DNA of 64,000 nucleotides from Coniferiporia sulphurascens (taxonomy: Eukaryota; Basidiomycota; Agaricomycetes; Hymenochaetales; Hymenochaetaceae): positions 2,414,160 to 2,478,159 of the forward strand of contig NBBA01000004.1 of assembly GCA_002794785.1 (NCBI GenBank). Direction: 5' to 3'. Shown one piece after another: positions 21,349 to 32,802 of the stretch. Below the pieces are notes generated by a model, which searched no databases, was not told the origin of the DNA, and saw nothing but the letters and a program-made list of their open reading frames with translations. A program made the translations under genes and the position numbers. How positions within the stretch are numbered: position 1 is the first letter of the stretch; the number at the start of each line of letters is the position of its first letter.

Positions 21349-23564
21349 TTATGCTCTGCAGCACAGTACTGCAAGGAAACCACGATTTCGCGGATGTTCC
21401 TTGTCCATAACTGTCCCTGCTCCTGACACGTATCCCATTCCATCCGCCCGAGGCACGTTCATCCCACGCGACAAAGTCGGCGGCGTCCCCACACCCGCGC
21501 CTGTTGCGTGTGCGTATGCCTGTCCCGACACTGGCGTTCCGCCCAGACTGCTCATCCCACCCAGCGCAACGTTCGAACCTGACTGACCCATTCCCAGAAC
21601 ATGTTCCCTCTCTCCGCGCTCGTCGCCCGGAATAGGAGGAAGGGGTGAGTTCGACGTTGTCCGAGTATACGTCCCACCTGCTGCACCCCCAGCTGCACCG
21701 TTGGGCACCGTCGACGTTGGCGCCGCACTCGCGCTCGCGTAGGGATGCGTCGTCGGGGTGCCAGTACCATCAGCCTCACGATCACTACGAGTATTGAGGG
21801 GGCTCGCTAGCCGTGATGTCGGTGCAAGTGGTTGCACGCTCATTGATAGCTCGCGCGCAGGCGTCGCAAACGGGCGCCGTACGCGCTCACGATCCCGGTC
21901 CTTCATCTGAGCCGCAGCAGGCGAAATAATAATCGGTGCCCCGTTTGCCCCAGGCTGACCTGAGCCTACGCCGTCGGCTGGACGTGAACGCTGACGATGT
22001 TCCCGGTGACGATGCTCACGCTGCTGTGTAGCTTGTAATGCAGCCACATTCGCTTGAGTCTTCTGCGCACGCTATGCAAATTAATAATGAAAAGAGGCCG
22101 ACATGAACGGAGGCAAGTAACTTACGCTTCCATATTCCCAACCCTTCCCATTATTGAGTAAACACCAGTCAAACGTTCGGTCGTCCGATTCCCCCAAGTT
22201 TTTCAATACTTTAAGGAAAAGGTCACGAAGAAAATTGTAGTCCGGTGCCTCCTCAAAGCCGAGTTTCCGCACGTAGTTCATGTATATCGAAAATTCCTCT
22301 AAACTCAAATCATAAGTATGAACGATGACGATGACGCTGAATGTTCCATACCGGGGAACTCATCGCACAAGTCACCAATTGCAGTGCTCTGCTTCTTTTC
22401 ACCAATTTTCTCGTACTTTTGTTTGTTTGTCGCTGCCTTTAAACCTTGCCAAGGAAGGCCCCCCCGCAGAAAGTACATGAAAACGTGTCCAAGGGATTCC
22501 ATATCGTCTCGCCGCGATTGCTCTAAACCAAGAGTTAATTAAGGCTCAACAAAAGATTAGCTTACAAATAAGGCGTACCTCGCCCCAGATGCGTGTTGAT
22601 GCTCATGTAACGGGCAGTGCCGCTTAAACTCTTTCGCTCACGATAAGGGATGTGCTGCTTCGTTTTGGGGTCTTGGTAATGCTTCGCCATACCAAAGTCT
22701 AGACTCCCCATAAATCCCCGTAAATAGCAAGATTAAACGTAACCAAGGAAAAAAGCAAGCACGATGACGTTCAGCTAAACCGAAACTTTGTTCTCAAAGA
22801 CTAAGCAAAACTCACCAATGAGGTAAACAGTGTTCGCATATTTAGTCCCGGGAGGACCAATGAGAAAGTTGTCGGGTTTGATGTCGCGGTAAATGAGAGA
22901 CTTGTTATGCACGCTTTCTACACGTGTAATCTAGACATTTGTCGCGGTCAGATCGGCAAGAGCTCCTGCGAGGAGAATAGGAGGGAAAAGCACCATTTGC
23001 AGAGCCAGCATGCATACGGACTTGATTGACAACTTGCGGCTGCACATGTCGAAAAGGTCTTCCAGGTTAGGGCCGAGAAGGTCGATCACAAGAACGTTGT
23101 GCAAGCCCTCCTGGCCGAAGTAGTGCACCTGTGGGATGCCCTCTGGGAGCGCAACATCGCTTGAGCCCAGGGTTACCACAGAAGCAGATACAGCACCCAC
23201 CCAATCCTCGAAGTGTCCTATAGCTACGATACTCATCTCTGAGCTGAGGGGCATCGCTCTTGCGCGGCTCCTATAAGCAGTTAACCGCGTTAGACTGCGT
23301 TCGGATCATACATGGGCGCAACGTACGAATTTGATAGCGCAAAGACGACCCCGCTGCCGTAGGTCTTCGCCTGATAAAGCGAGACAGTCATCAACCCACT
23401 AAGCCTCGCCACCAAGAGATATGCTACGCACCTGCGAAAACGACACCAAACGAGCCTTCGCCTATTTTCTTGTCGACCCTAAAGTGACCACCGACGACGG
23501 GGCTCGAGCCGCCAGATGACTGGGAATTTTGCGAAGAGGAGGATATTACATGCGTTTGCGACAT
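21349..23564 (-). CDS. Casein kinase 1, membrane-anchored (Yck/cki1-like)
   Basis: A Ser/Thr protein kinase of the CK1 family, 565 aa. Nine exons: 23564-23432, 23370-23327, 23270-23201, 23142-22994, 22930-22816, 22698-22579, 22522-22352, 22298-22126 and 22071-21349. All phases close. The kinase domain has GEGSFG (35-40), the ATP lysine in CAIKF (58), the CK1 signature [14 protein letters not shown], the catalytic loop YRDIKPDN (Asp148), DFG (171-173) and [12 protein letters not shown]. The tail is Gln/Pro/Thr/Gly-rich and ends LAVLCCRA. The adjacent cysteines near the C-terminus fit the palmitoylation anchor of yeast Yck1/Yck2, so plasma-membrane location is inferred. All key residues are present. 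Confidence 0.95.
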
Positions 23565-23839
23565 TGTGCTCGTCGTCTTCACCGGGGAGACGGGAAGGCG
23601 AACAGATTGAGGGATGGTTAAGTAGAACGGAAAGGGAGGGGAGGGAGAGAGGGTGGATAACCACCGCCTCTCGTGCGGCAGAAAGGGGACGCACGGCAAA
23701 CAATAGAAAACGCAAGTTCTTCCCACACTTCCTTCCTAATTCGGACGGCGTGCGCTTGTGTGTTGACATGTTGCCCGGTAACTGCGGCTCGATTCCGTCC
23801 TCGAGGCCGGGGTTATCAAATACCAACTAAAGTACAAAA

Positions 23840-24510
23840 AACAAGGCAACAGCGCGTACCCTCAGTCTTCCATGGCAAAGCATCAGGACCCAATTCAATG
23901 CCTTTGATGCGAAAGCCGGACTCGGAAAGGGTATTGTGGCAGCTCACTTTCAGTAGGATATTTCGGATGCCTAAAGCGAGTGGGTGCTTCTCGAAGCAAA
24001 ATGAACTCCCTTTCTCGTAGTACCCCTTCCAGTCTCACTGCACAACTGTTGCTGCTGTCGGTGAGGACTACTTCCGCAAACTCATATCAGTTTCGAGTTT
24101 GCGTGCCGCGCCACCAACTGTATGGCAACACAGCCGGAGCGGAATGTCCTCAAAAGCCACGACACGAGAGCGGCCCAAGTCCGTCCACTCGGAGATCTTC
24201 TCCGGCCACTCTGGTCGGTAACACCATGTTGTTGAGTGAATGCACGGTCTGCTTTCCACCTTATGCTTCCAACTTCAGATAAACACTCCATTTTTGCTGA
24301 CTGCTCCATATTTTGCATTAGTGCCAGAGTTGATAAAATCTGCTGGTTGAGTCTCAAAAAGATTAATCTCGCGGACGCAATCCCATATCCCACCTACAAG
24401 ACTGTGCCACGAACCCAGCCACTCATCTGGTGCCCGTTCCTGAGTTCTCTTGACGACCGGGGAAACTCAAGTGCACGCCTGTCGTCGATATCGTTCGCTT
24501 GTCCGTGAAA
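23840..24510 (-). pseudogene. Decayed coding stretch upstream of casein kinase 1
   Basis: On the minus strand a frame runs from about 24450 to 24068, containing WLGSWHSLVGGIWDCVREIN and WCYRPEWPEKISEWTDLGRS and interrupted by one in-frame TGA near 24280. A further piece at about 24020-23870 reads CFEKHPLALGIRNILLKVSC and ends before a GTACGC donor. The Trp- and Cys-rich segments look like protein rather than chance, but I do not recognise the family. No start codon or complete exon set is visible. Confidence 0.35.
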
Positions 24511-26558
24511 TAAAAGTAGAGGGAAACGGAGTCATCGGCGCAAATACACCCAGTTACTGGACAGCTGATCGAAATTGCTCCGTCGACTCGCTGCTACCAC
24601 ACCTTCGAAGCGCAGGAACGAGGTGCTACAGCATATTTCCAGAAGTGCATCACAGGCGTTGGATGTGATTTGAACGAGTATCCATTTCACTCCATAAAAT
24701 CCTCACAAACGTTCTGCTATTACTGTGTGTCCTGTCTGCGTCTAGCGACTATTCTCCTCTACTCCACCCTCCCAGCCCGTAAGACTGTGGTCCTGGCTAT
24801 GGATCTATGCAACTGAATGCAAGAAACACTTATTCCCACCATATCAGCTTCAGCCTAGTTACGGCTTTATAATTAGCTCGGAGATCCCCACTTTAAGAGT
24901 CCTTCCTGTATCGCTACGTGCTGGCTACCCCATCTACTCGACAGACTCGCCGTGCTTTGAATGCATATTTTGCGACTCGGAGGGCTCAGAAAGGGACAAG
25001 GGCTCATGTTTTCGCGGATCAGCGACCCCGCTGGCATGTTACTACGCCTCCTGACTCCGAAAGCACACAGGTCAATGCGATGCCGTCAATTTTCCTGTGA
25101 AGTGCACCGTTTCCGAGGCAACTTAAACGTCTTCTGGCTCAGACCCGGAGTTCCGATCAGCTGGTCAGTAGGGCCTACGTTAGTAGACGCCCATCTAAGT
25201 ATAATGACTGCCAGTGAAATGGCGGCGCGATATCAAAGGGCGGAATACGTGCCTAAGTGTGTCTGATGGACGCTCTACACACGCGCCGAAGTTGATGCAG
25301 AAACGTGTATGTATTGAAAATCGCGCCCACGTCTAACGCTTGGCTGTGTAGGACCGGATGCTCCCGAAGGGGGCACTCTGAGTCGACTGCATCCGACTAA
25401 AAGTACATAAAGTCGCACGTTTCGCACGGCGACTATGGTAAGCACTTGTCCCCAACCTCTAGAGTTCCTATCAACGTCTCCACCACTGAATATCGTGCAA
25501 CCAAATTACTCGCGATTTTCAAGTTCGGCTTTCAGAAGTATGAACTTTAACAATGGCAACGCACGATTGTCATTAATCTTAAAGGGAATTAACTATTCAT
25601 TACGTAGCTTGTGGTATAAAATTAAGCACTTACAATGACTCTGGGCTAAGCTCTAAGAAAAAAGTATATCGGTCGAAATACTTGCTTACAGCATGAAAAG
25701 GGAATAAGGGAGGATTGACGAGCATTGAGGACAACACGATTACACGAAGGAGGCAAGGAAGAAGTTAAAATAGAAACCAAGATGGCATAACTTGAATCCC
25801 ATTAAACATAAACGGCATACCGGGATATAGCAAACACATAGATTAAAACTTCTTTTCCAGAATTTACGGATCCGATAAGTTGAAGCCGCTAGAACCAGTG
25901 AAGCGGGCTCAACTTTAAGCCTCTGTGATTTTCACAAGGGAGTTAATCGGTAAGCGTTGCTAGCTGGAACATAACTTAGCTCCATAGGTGGACTCAAAAG
26001 TCAGCATAAAGCACAGCTGGGATACTGCTATACGATTGTTTGTCGTAGGTGACAGTTTACGCTCACGCAGGGTAGCATTGTCTACATCGACGTTTTTTTA
26101 GGTAGCGAGTCTTCCGGTTCTGGCCTGGAAAACGTATAAATTTGACTGTACAGTCTGCAGGAGAGGGACTAAACATGGCGATGCCACATCAGGACTGATG
26201 TTGTGATCGAAGCACCAAACAGGAGTGAGTACGGACGGCACAGAGTCTGACGGACTCGGATAAGTACAGAGGAGTGCGTCCTCGGTTTAAGATTATCTAA
26301 CTTATTTCGTGTGAGCTGTCATAAATCGAAGGTACTGTAACGAAGGTGCAAGGGGGCAACCACTAAATTATGTATCTTGTCGACTCATCGCAGACATATC
26401 TTTTGTTAACTGCGGATCAGATTTACGGGGCGATGTTGACACTTGTAGTATTTCTCATACACAAAAGGGCAGTTGTCACCCTCAGCTGAGAACGATGCTA
26501 AAAGCAGACCTGGAGATTGCTATCAAAAGACGATCCATTGAAGCAGAATCACAAAAAC
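24511..26558. other. No supportable gene
   Basis: About 2 kb of mixed-composition sequence with short frames. I see no repeats, motifs or RNA genes. Confidence 0.4.
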
Positions 26559-27475
26559 CTACACAGTCAGAGTTCCAGTACCGGACGTTGCCTCCGTACC
26601 ACCTTGAGCAGTCTTCAGGAACTGTGAGCTAGGTAGACCCTGGTTCGCAATGAGGAACTGAGGCACGGCAAACAGCGTGATTAGCATTTCATTTCGCACA
26701 AAGCTCACAGGGCAAGTGTACTCGCCTTCAAGAACGAGTTGATATCACCACTGAAGTTCTGAATGGTTCCACTGGTAGGGAGGAAGGAAAATACGTTATT
26801 TACACCATTTGTGCCGGAGAATAGATTCCTGCGTCCCGGCGACTTTCAGAATTTGGACCGCTCTGATTGGATCTATGTCATGGCCTACCAGGTGTGTCCT
26901 TCAAGACTAATGTCCGTCACGGCGGGTACAGCCTGGCCTTCTGCATTAAATACGGCGGAGATAGGTCCCGCGTTGATATTCGCGAGCCAGACCATAATCT
27001 CGTTGATGTTATCGCCAGTGGGAGATGTCGACGTAAAGAGATCGTACGCAACATCCGCGACAGACGTACTCGTAATGTCGTACGACCATTCCCAGGTTGA
27101 CTGTGTACGTATTAGATGCAAACATAGCAATTCTCGAAACCTTACCGGTAAACTTGAAATCTCGCTAAGCTGACGACCAATATTTGCATCGAGATTGATA
27201 TTCGAAAAGCTTTTCACGCCCGTACCGCCTGTCCACGTCCAGTTTGTCACCCACGAAATCGTCGAGCCACTCAAGGTAGAAATATGTGCGCATTGGGATC
27301 CGGACGTTGCACCACCCGAACCGAATTGGTCCAGAAAAAGCGTATATGGTCCGACGACAACGGAATCAAATTGGCCGCAATGTGCGCTCGTATCTACACT
27401 CTGGCGTGTCTCCAGTGCGCGCGAAGCGGTGACGAGGGCTGGAAGGAAAGAGAGGATGACAAAAAGTGGGAACAT
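26559..27475 (-). CDS. Secreted GH12 endoglucanase/xyloglucanase
   Basis: A glycoside hydrolase family 12 enzyme that cuts beta-1,4-glucan or xyloglucan outside the cell; 247 aa, normal for the family. Exons: 27475-27146, 27100-26889, 26828-26726 and 26657-26559, and all phases close. It has a signal peptide (MFPLFVILSFLPALVTAS). GH12 motifs follow in order: CGQFDSVVVGPYTLF, SWVTNWTWTGG, TWEWSYD, NEIMVWLANINAGPIS (nucleophile Glu144), GHTW-NLFSGTNGVNNVFSF, SGTIQNFSGDIN and FLKTAQGGTEATSG (acid/base Glu237). The third intron starts with GC instead of GT (AAG|GCGAGT). Splicing there restores the conserved ending exactly. If that donor is not used, the protein would be cut short before the second catalytic Glu. 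Confidence 0.9.
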
Positions 27476-28313
27476 CGCGTAGTCAGACGTTCCAAGACAA
27501 GTCCACTCGGTAGACTTATAAGTTACAGGCCGACGTCAGGTGCTCTGGTACATGTAGAATAAGTTTGTTCTTGAGAAAATCAATCCAACATCGAGATGCC
27601 CAAAATTCGAAACGATTGGACGACGTACCCCACAAAATATCCGGCGGGCCGCTCGAAGCTAATGCCCAAGGCAAACCTCATGCTAGATGCTAAAGTAAGA
27701 CACAGTAATAACGTTGGAAGGGAAATAAGTGCCTTTAACAGAAGTGGAGAGTGGAGAGTCAATTAGAAGGTCCAATAATACGAAGCCGTGGTTTTAAAAC
27801 CTGTATTCCATGGGAAGACTCGCACCCATCGGGTACTGCATGAGAGTCTTTTCGGAGAACGAGACTCGCAGTGACACATAAATAGGTGATCCGCTTTAGG
27901 TATAATTGATATTCGTCGTAGAGTGCGCATCAACCAGCTGGAGATGGATATTCCTTTATTAAATATTGAGAATGACAGGATTCAGATGAGGGTTGTAAGC
28001 GGAACAAATATAGACGAGCGTCGGTAAGGAAGGGTAAAGTCCGGGCTCAGCCTCTTCAACACGAGCCCTTCAAGACGCATCTGTCACCGAATTAAACGGG
28101 TATCCAAAATAATTACACTAACTGTTTTTCAACTCAGCGAGGAAGGCGTGTGAGGAAGTCAGAGCCCACCAAAGAATTCACGCCTCCCGCCTTTCCGCGA
28201 GCTCTGGAACTTTGCGTAACACATTAAGGACAACTGCATACTGCCTCCAATCATCAGATAACCGAAAGGGTCGCCAGGGGGTCACCGATTCGCTATCCAA
28301 TAACGCAGACCTG
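27476..28313. other. Intergenic, no supportable gene
   Basis: Upstream flank of the GH12 gene and downstream flank of the PPxY membrane protein gene, both on the minus strand. Only short frames. Confidence 0.4.
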
Positions 28314-28756
28314 CTAGTGGGAAGTTGGCTGTGCTCCGTGAAGGCGTAGGCGACCGTCCTTCAATGTTTCAGTGATTACTGGGCTCGCAGCCGGGCGGAA
28401 TTTGTGATCCTTGGAGTACCTGTTCAAAAGACGGGTGAGTGTAAGCTATGTCTCTTGTGGCGTTTCGGAAGCAAAAGACAGGGGACTTACCAAGTAGCAT
28501 ACACAACATCCGTAGGACGATTAACGCCTGATGCGTTAAAGGCAAATATTACGAGCACCATCAGGAACGTAGAGAGCAAGACGACAATAAGACGGCGCTT
28601 CAGCAATAGCCAACTCCTGGTGGAGATAGCGACAGAGCATGGTTCGTCAGCCCTCTCGAGCGCGACTTCCGTCGCGGGCTCGTATATTCCCCTAGGCTTC
28701 GCTTCGTACGCGGGTGGGAGGTCGCTCGGGAGAGAATCTGGATGCGTGGCCTGCAT
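28314..28756 (-). CDS. Small single-pass membrane protein with a PPxY motif
   Basis: Two exons (28756-28491 and 28419-28314) encode 123 aa. The intron is GTAAGT...ACAG and the phase closes. The start is the ATG at 28756; a longer upstream frame lacks an ATG. The order is an N-terminal polar part with PPAY (14-17), a basic patch (LLLKRR), one membrane segment (about 56-74), and a conserved-looking C-terminal part KFRPAASPVITETLKDGRLR. PPxY motifs bind WW domains of Nedd4/Rsp5 ubiquitin ligases and their adaptors, so a role as a ligase adaptor or substrate at a membrane is a reasonable inference but unproven. The C-terminal motif looks like a family signature of small fungal membrane proteins. 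Confidence 0.75.
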
Positions 28757-29834
28757 TCTAATGTCCCAGGAGAACAAACAATTGCAGATGGTTTCGGGCC
28801 CTTGACTCGTTGCTTTAATTGGTCAGCATCATCTCTCTCACGCGTCCGGCTGAATCTTTGAGCCCTCAGATATTCAAGTCATCGCACAATTCACTCATAG
28901 ATCCGTAGGTCGACTGCTGACATTCCGAGTTGGCACGGCGTATGTATAGCTTTGATCAAGGAAGAGAATATCGCGTTTGGAGCTCGAATCGCGGCGTAAA
29001 CTTACTGAGAGTACATACATGTACAAAGTGCCCTCATGAAGACTTTTCGATATAAAGAGGTCTACAGGCTACCATCACTGCTCGTCCGAGTTTCCCCTCC
29101 GCGATCTTAGCTCCAAGGTACGGACTGACGGGTAAACAATGGAATGCGACCTTGGGGCGTGTTTCCGGTTTCCGCCTCTCCGATGCTTCATCCACCCACG
29201 TGTGCCCATCTGGTCAAAAATATCTTGTGAGGTGAACACAATCATCGGGCGCACTGACCCACTCGCACCGGAAACAGGAGATATATATAATATAATCTGG
29301 CAACATACCGGAATTAGGTTTGTTCGCCAATGAACTCAAAACGAGTATCAACCTTGCTCCACAAATATTATTCTGGCATAAAAACATTAGCAACAAGATA
29401 ATCTCAAGCGCCAGTTTTCAAGCCGGAAGCAAGTGCAATGCCTTTGAGTGCGATCTACCAGTACCAAGTCGTCAATCTCGGCACACGACCACCCTGGAGA
29501 GAAGACGAAGCGGCATCGGGCCGATAGCGCCAATTTCCCAAAATGGCCTTTTTTTGGAACCGATAAAACTGCAAGCATTAGGTAAACAGTTTTCTCCACT
29601 AACTGGTCAGCGCCATACGGTATTTGTGTCCTCTCTCCCGCCAAGTACCAGCATCCAAGCGGTGCCCCACACGTCGCTCATAGCGAACGTGCGTCCGTCT
29701 CGTCGCCTCTCGCTTACAGCCCTCGGCAGCACTCACTAGCCACGCTATATATTCCCAGCGTCTCTGCACCCCCTTCGTTCTCCTCAGTCTCGTTCTTGCA
29801 TCGGGGCAGCATCGAATTGTCTGCAATAGTCACG
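28757..29834 (+). promoter_or_regulatory. Divergent intergenic region with E-box and TATA upstream of the phosphate transporter
   Basis: A palindromic CACGTG lies at 29197-29202 and a TATATATT at 29746-29753, about 82-89 bp before the transporter ATG. CACGTG is the core of Pho4-type bHLH sites that control phosphate-uptake genes in fungi. The distance (about 630 bp) is long, so the link is tentative. No gene is supportable in this stretch. Confidence 0.35.
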
Positions 29835-32222
29835 ATGTCCGATCATTCCTCATCGCTACCAGCTAAGTCAGGCAACACCGAGACTGCTCATGTCCGCTCC
29901 GGTCTCGAGGAATTTGAGCGCAGCGGCGAGGGTCGACCCGCATGGGTGCTCACCACCACCGAGCTAAAATTGCTGGGGATTGCGGGAGTGGGATTTTTCC
30001 TTGATGGTGCGTAATATTCTGGCTGGACACTCATGTGACAATGTACTGATGAGCGGAAATACAGCATACGATTTGTTCATTATAAACGTGGGTTCAATAT
30101 ATGCGTTTCACATGTTTTTTAGTGATAAGCTTTGCTAATCACGTTACCATCTCGCTCGTAAAAACTAAAGCCTGTTGCGACCATGCTACAATTTAGATTG
30201 TACAATGGCGCTGCGCTCCCGGCAAACCTCGAGGGCCTTCTGAAGGCCTCTGCAAATATCGGCAGTGTTATCGGTCAATTCCTTTTCGGTGTGTCTCATT
30301 ATGTTCTGCGTCCAACCTTGGACATCTTGTTCACATTTCTCTTACAGGATACCTCGCCGATGCGCTTGGTCGAAGGCGAGTGTATGGGAAGGAGCTCCTA
30401 CTTATCATCATAGCAACAATTCTATGCCTTACAACACCTACTGGTTCGCTGTCGCCGAACGGCTCGTTGATCTATCTTTCAGTTTTCCGCATCCTACTTG
30501 GTGTCGGCGTCGGTGGTGACTATCCGATGAGCGCGTCCGTCTCGTCAGATCGCGCGTCGATACGCAAACGTGGAGTTATGCTCAGCTACATTTTCGCCAA
30601 TCAAGGCTGGGGAAGCCTTGTCGGCAGCGTTGCTACTATGGTCGTCCTTGCTTGCTATAAAGGTGTCATGCAGAAGGGAGAGACAAGTAAAGTCGATGGT
30701 GGTGCGTGCTATTTCCCTCTGCTCTATCCTCTTCTCCAGTCCCTGATAGCCTCTTCTTCACGTATGCAGTCTGGCGCATCGTCGTGGGGCTCTCACTCAT
30801 TCCCGCATTCGCTACGCTCTATCAGCGTCTTACACTCCCTGAGGCACGCCGCTTTGAGGCTGCCCGCCGTCTTGAGGAGGCCGATGATGACGAGCTTGCT
30901 CGCGAGAAGAAAGCACAGCTCCGCGAAGACGCTACAAACGGTATGGTGCCAGAGACGAAAGTCGAAAAGTCCAGTGTACAGGAGGGTATCATATCTTCGG
31001 ACAGCTCATCTCCCACGATATCGAGCTCGTCGGACCATGCTGCTGGTCCTACGAGAACCGGTGGGCGCATCGTGGGTCCCGGCGCAGGGGAGACTCCCGA
31101 GCAAACCATCGAAAGGGAGCAAGGTATGGGAAGAAAGGAGGTTGCAAGGCGGAAGTCAGCGCATTTCAGGGGTGCGTTGCAGTTTGCTCATCCCTGATGT
31201 ATGATTACCGATCAACACGCAGAGTTCTTGATGTATTTCTCTGAATGGCGCCATGGGAAGATACTTCTTGGGACATGTTCGTGTTGGTTCTTCTTGGATA
31301 TTGCGTGGGTCTCCTCCGTAACTCTTTAGATCTTCTCCGTTTTGCTGAAGTCTCCCGACCGCGTAGGTTTTACGGTATCAATCTAAACCAAAACGTCGTG
31401 CTGCAGCAAATCGGATTTGATGGGTCCGAGGGCACACCATGGGAGAAGCTATTTAAGATATCGATAGGAAATTTGATTATTACTGCTCTTGGATTTGTTC
31501 CAGGTACGTCATGCATACGCGCCTGTTTTAAAGCATTTGCTCATAATACTTTCAGGTTATTACGTGACCGTGCTCACGATTGAGTGGCTAGGACGCAAGT
31601 GGATTCAGCTCCAAGGTTTCCTGCTAGCCGCTCTTTTCCGTAAGTACTTTTAAGCAGAGAGCGACTTGAAAGATTGATCTTAATGCGATGGGAAAAAGTG
31701 GGTATTCTTGCAGGGAAATTCGAAAGTATGGGCACCGTACCGTTCATTGTGTGCTTCGCCTTTCTCCAGTTCTTTTTCAACTTCGGAGCCAATACTACGG
31801 CTTATGTGTGTAGTGCCGTATCTTTCTTCCTTTCTTATTGAGTTTCTAAGCGATCGGCTTTTCTTTCTAATCACTGCAGTGCTACCCTGCGGAGGTCTTC
31901 CCGACGCGGTTCCGTGCTTTCGCACACGGAATGAGCGCGGCGATGGGCAAAGTGGGTGCGATCATCTCCGCGCTCTTGTTTAATTCTCTCAGTGAATCAA
32001 TCGGCACACCGGCGGTACTCTGGAGTGAGTGCTTCTTTGTCACCTTAATAAGGTGTATTGACCAGGCTTCTTTTTTGTATTTTGCGGCGGACAGTATTAT
32101 TTGCGTGCTGTATCGCGGGCGCTTTCTGCACGTTGCTCTTGCCAGAGGTGAAGGGCCGTGACCCCGATGCGATCGACGCAGAGGAGATTAGAGTTGCGCG
32201 TGAGGCACGTCGGGCAGCTTAG
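29835..32222 (+). CDS. PHO84-like: High-affinity phosphate:H+ symporter (Pho84-like, MFS)
   Basis: A plasma-membrane transporter of the phosphate:H+ symporter branch of the major facilitator superfamily, 578 aa. Eleven exons: 29835-30006, 30065-30087, 30171-30288, 30348-30701, 30770-31171, 31223-31304, 31367-31503, 31556-31639, 31714-31805, 31880-32024 and 32095-32222. All phases close. Conserved blocks: [42 protein letters not shown], the MFS loop [33 protein letters not shown], a long acidic/Ser-rich central loop, [63 protein letters not shown] and [13 protein letters not shown]. Exon 2 is only 23 nt, and the second intron ends TAAAG. The start is the ATG in a CACGATG context. No lesions are seen. 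Confidence 0.95.
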
Positions 32223-32802
32223 AGGTTCTCTTCTATGACGATGGCAGGGCATATCCTCTCCCCCCCTAAATTCTGACAGAGCTCAGTGCGAGGTCGGCTA
32301 GAGCGAATCTAAGATGTATGTGTAAGTTTGGTTGAGGGTGTTGTCGCGCTATTTCGCGCGGGTGTATATTACATGATGTCTCATATGTATAATCAATACC
32401 TGTCTTGTGAAACAACACACAAAAACACTTGTTCCGAATTTGGGTACGAAATAACGAAGGATTGCGAAATTTTACTATAGACGTACGCTCGCATGACAAA
32501 AACTGGGTCTCCGGCCGTGTGCCGCCCGGATTGATAATTTGTGATTAAATTGATTTCGGGCTCGGGGCCGTTTCGGCACAGGCATTGACAAAGCACTCCG
32601 ATGACTGCCACAGCCCCTTCTTTCTGCTTACTGTAGTACTTCCGTCCTCCGTCCTCCGTCTCCATTCTCCGTTAAAGCCCTCCTCCGCGACGCACACCAC
32701 AACGACGACGCACTCAACATCGATCTGAAAGCCTTGTTAGCTTGACACACAGACCGTTTTACCAGCGGTCCGGCTCCCCTTCACTAAGCCAGGCCCCGCA
32801 GC

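Noticed and set aside
32025..32094. Extra exon in the phosphate transporter between 32063 and 32094
   Set aside because: It would break the frame; splicing from 32024 to 32095 restores the conserved [19 protein letters not shown].
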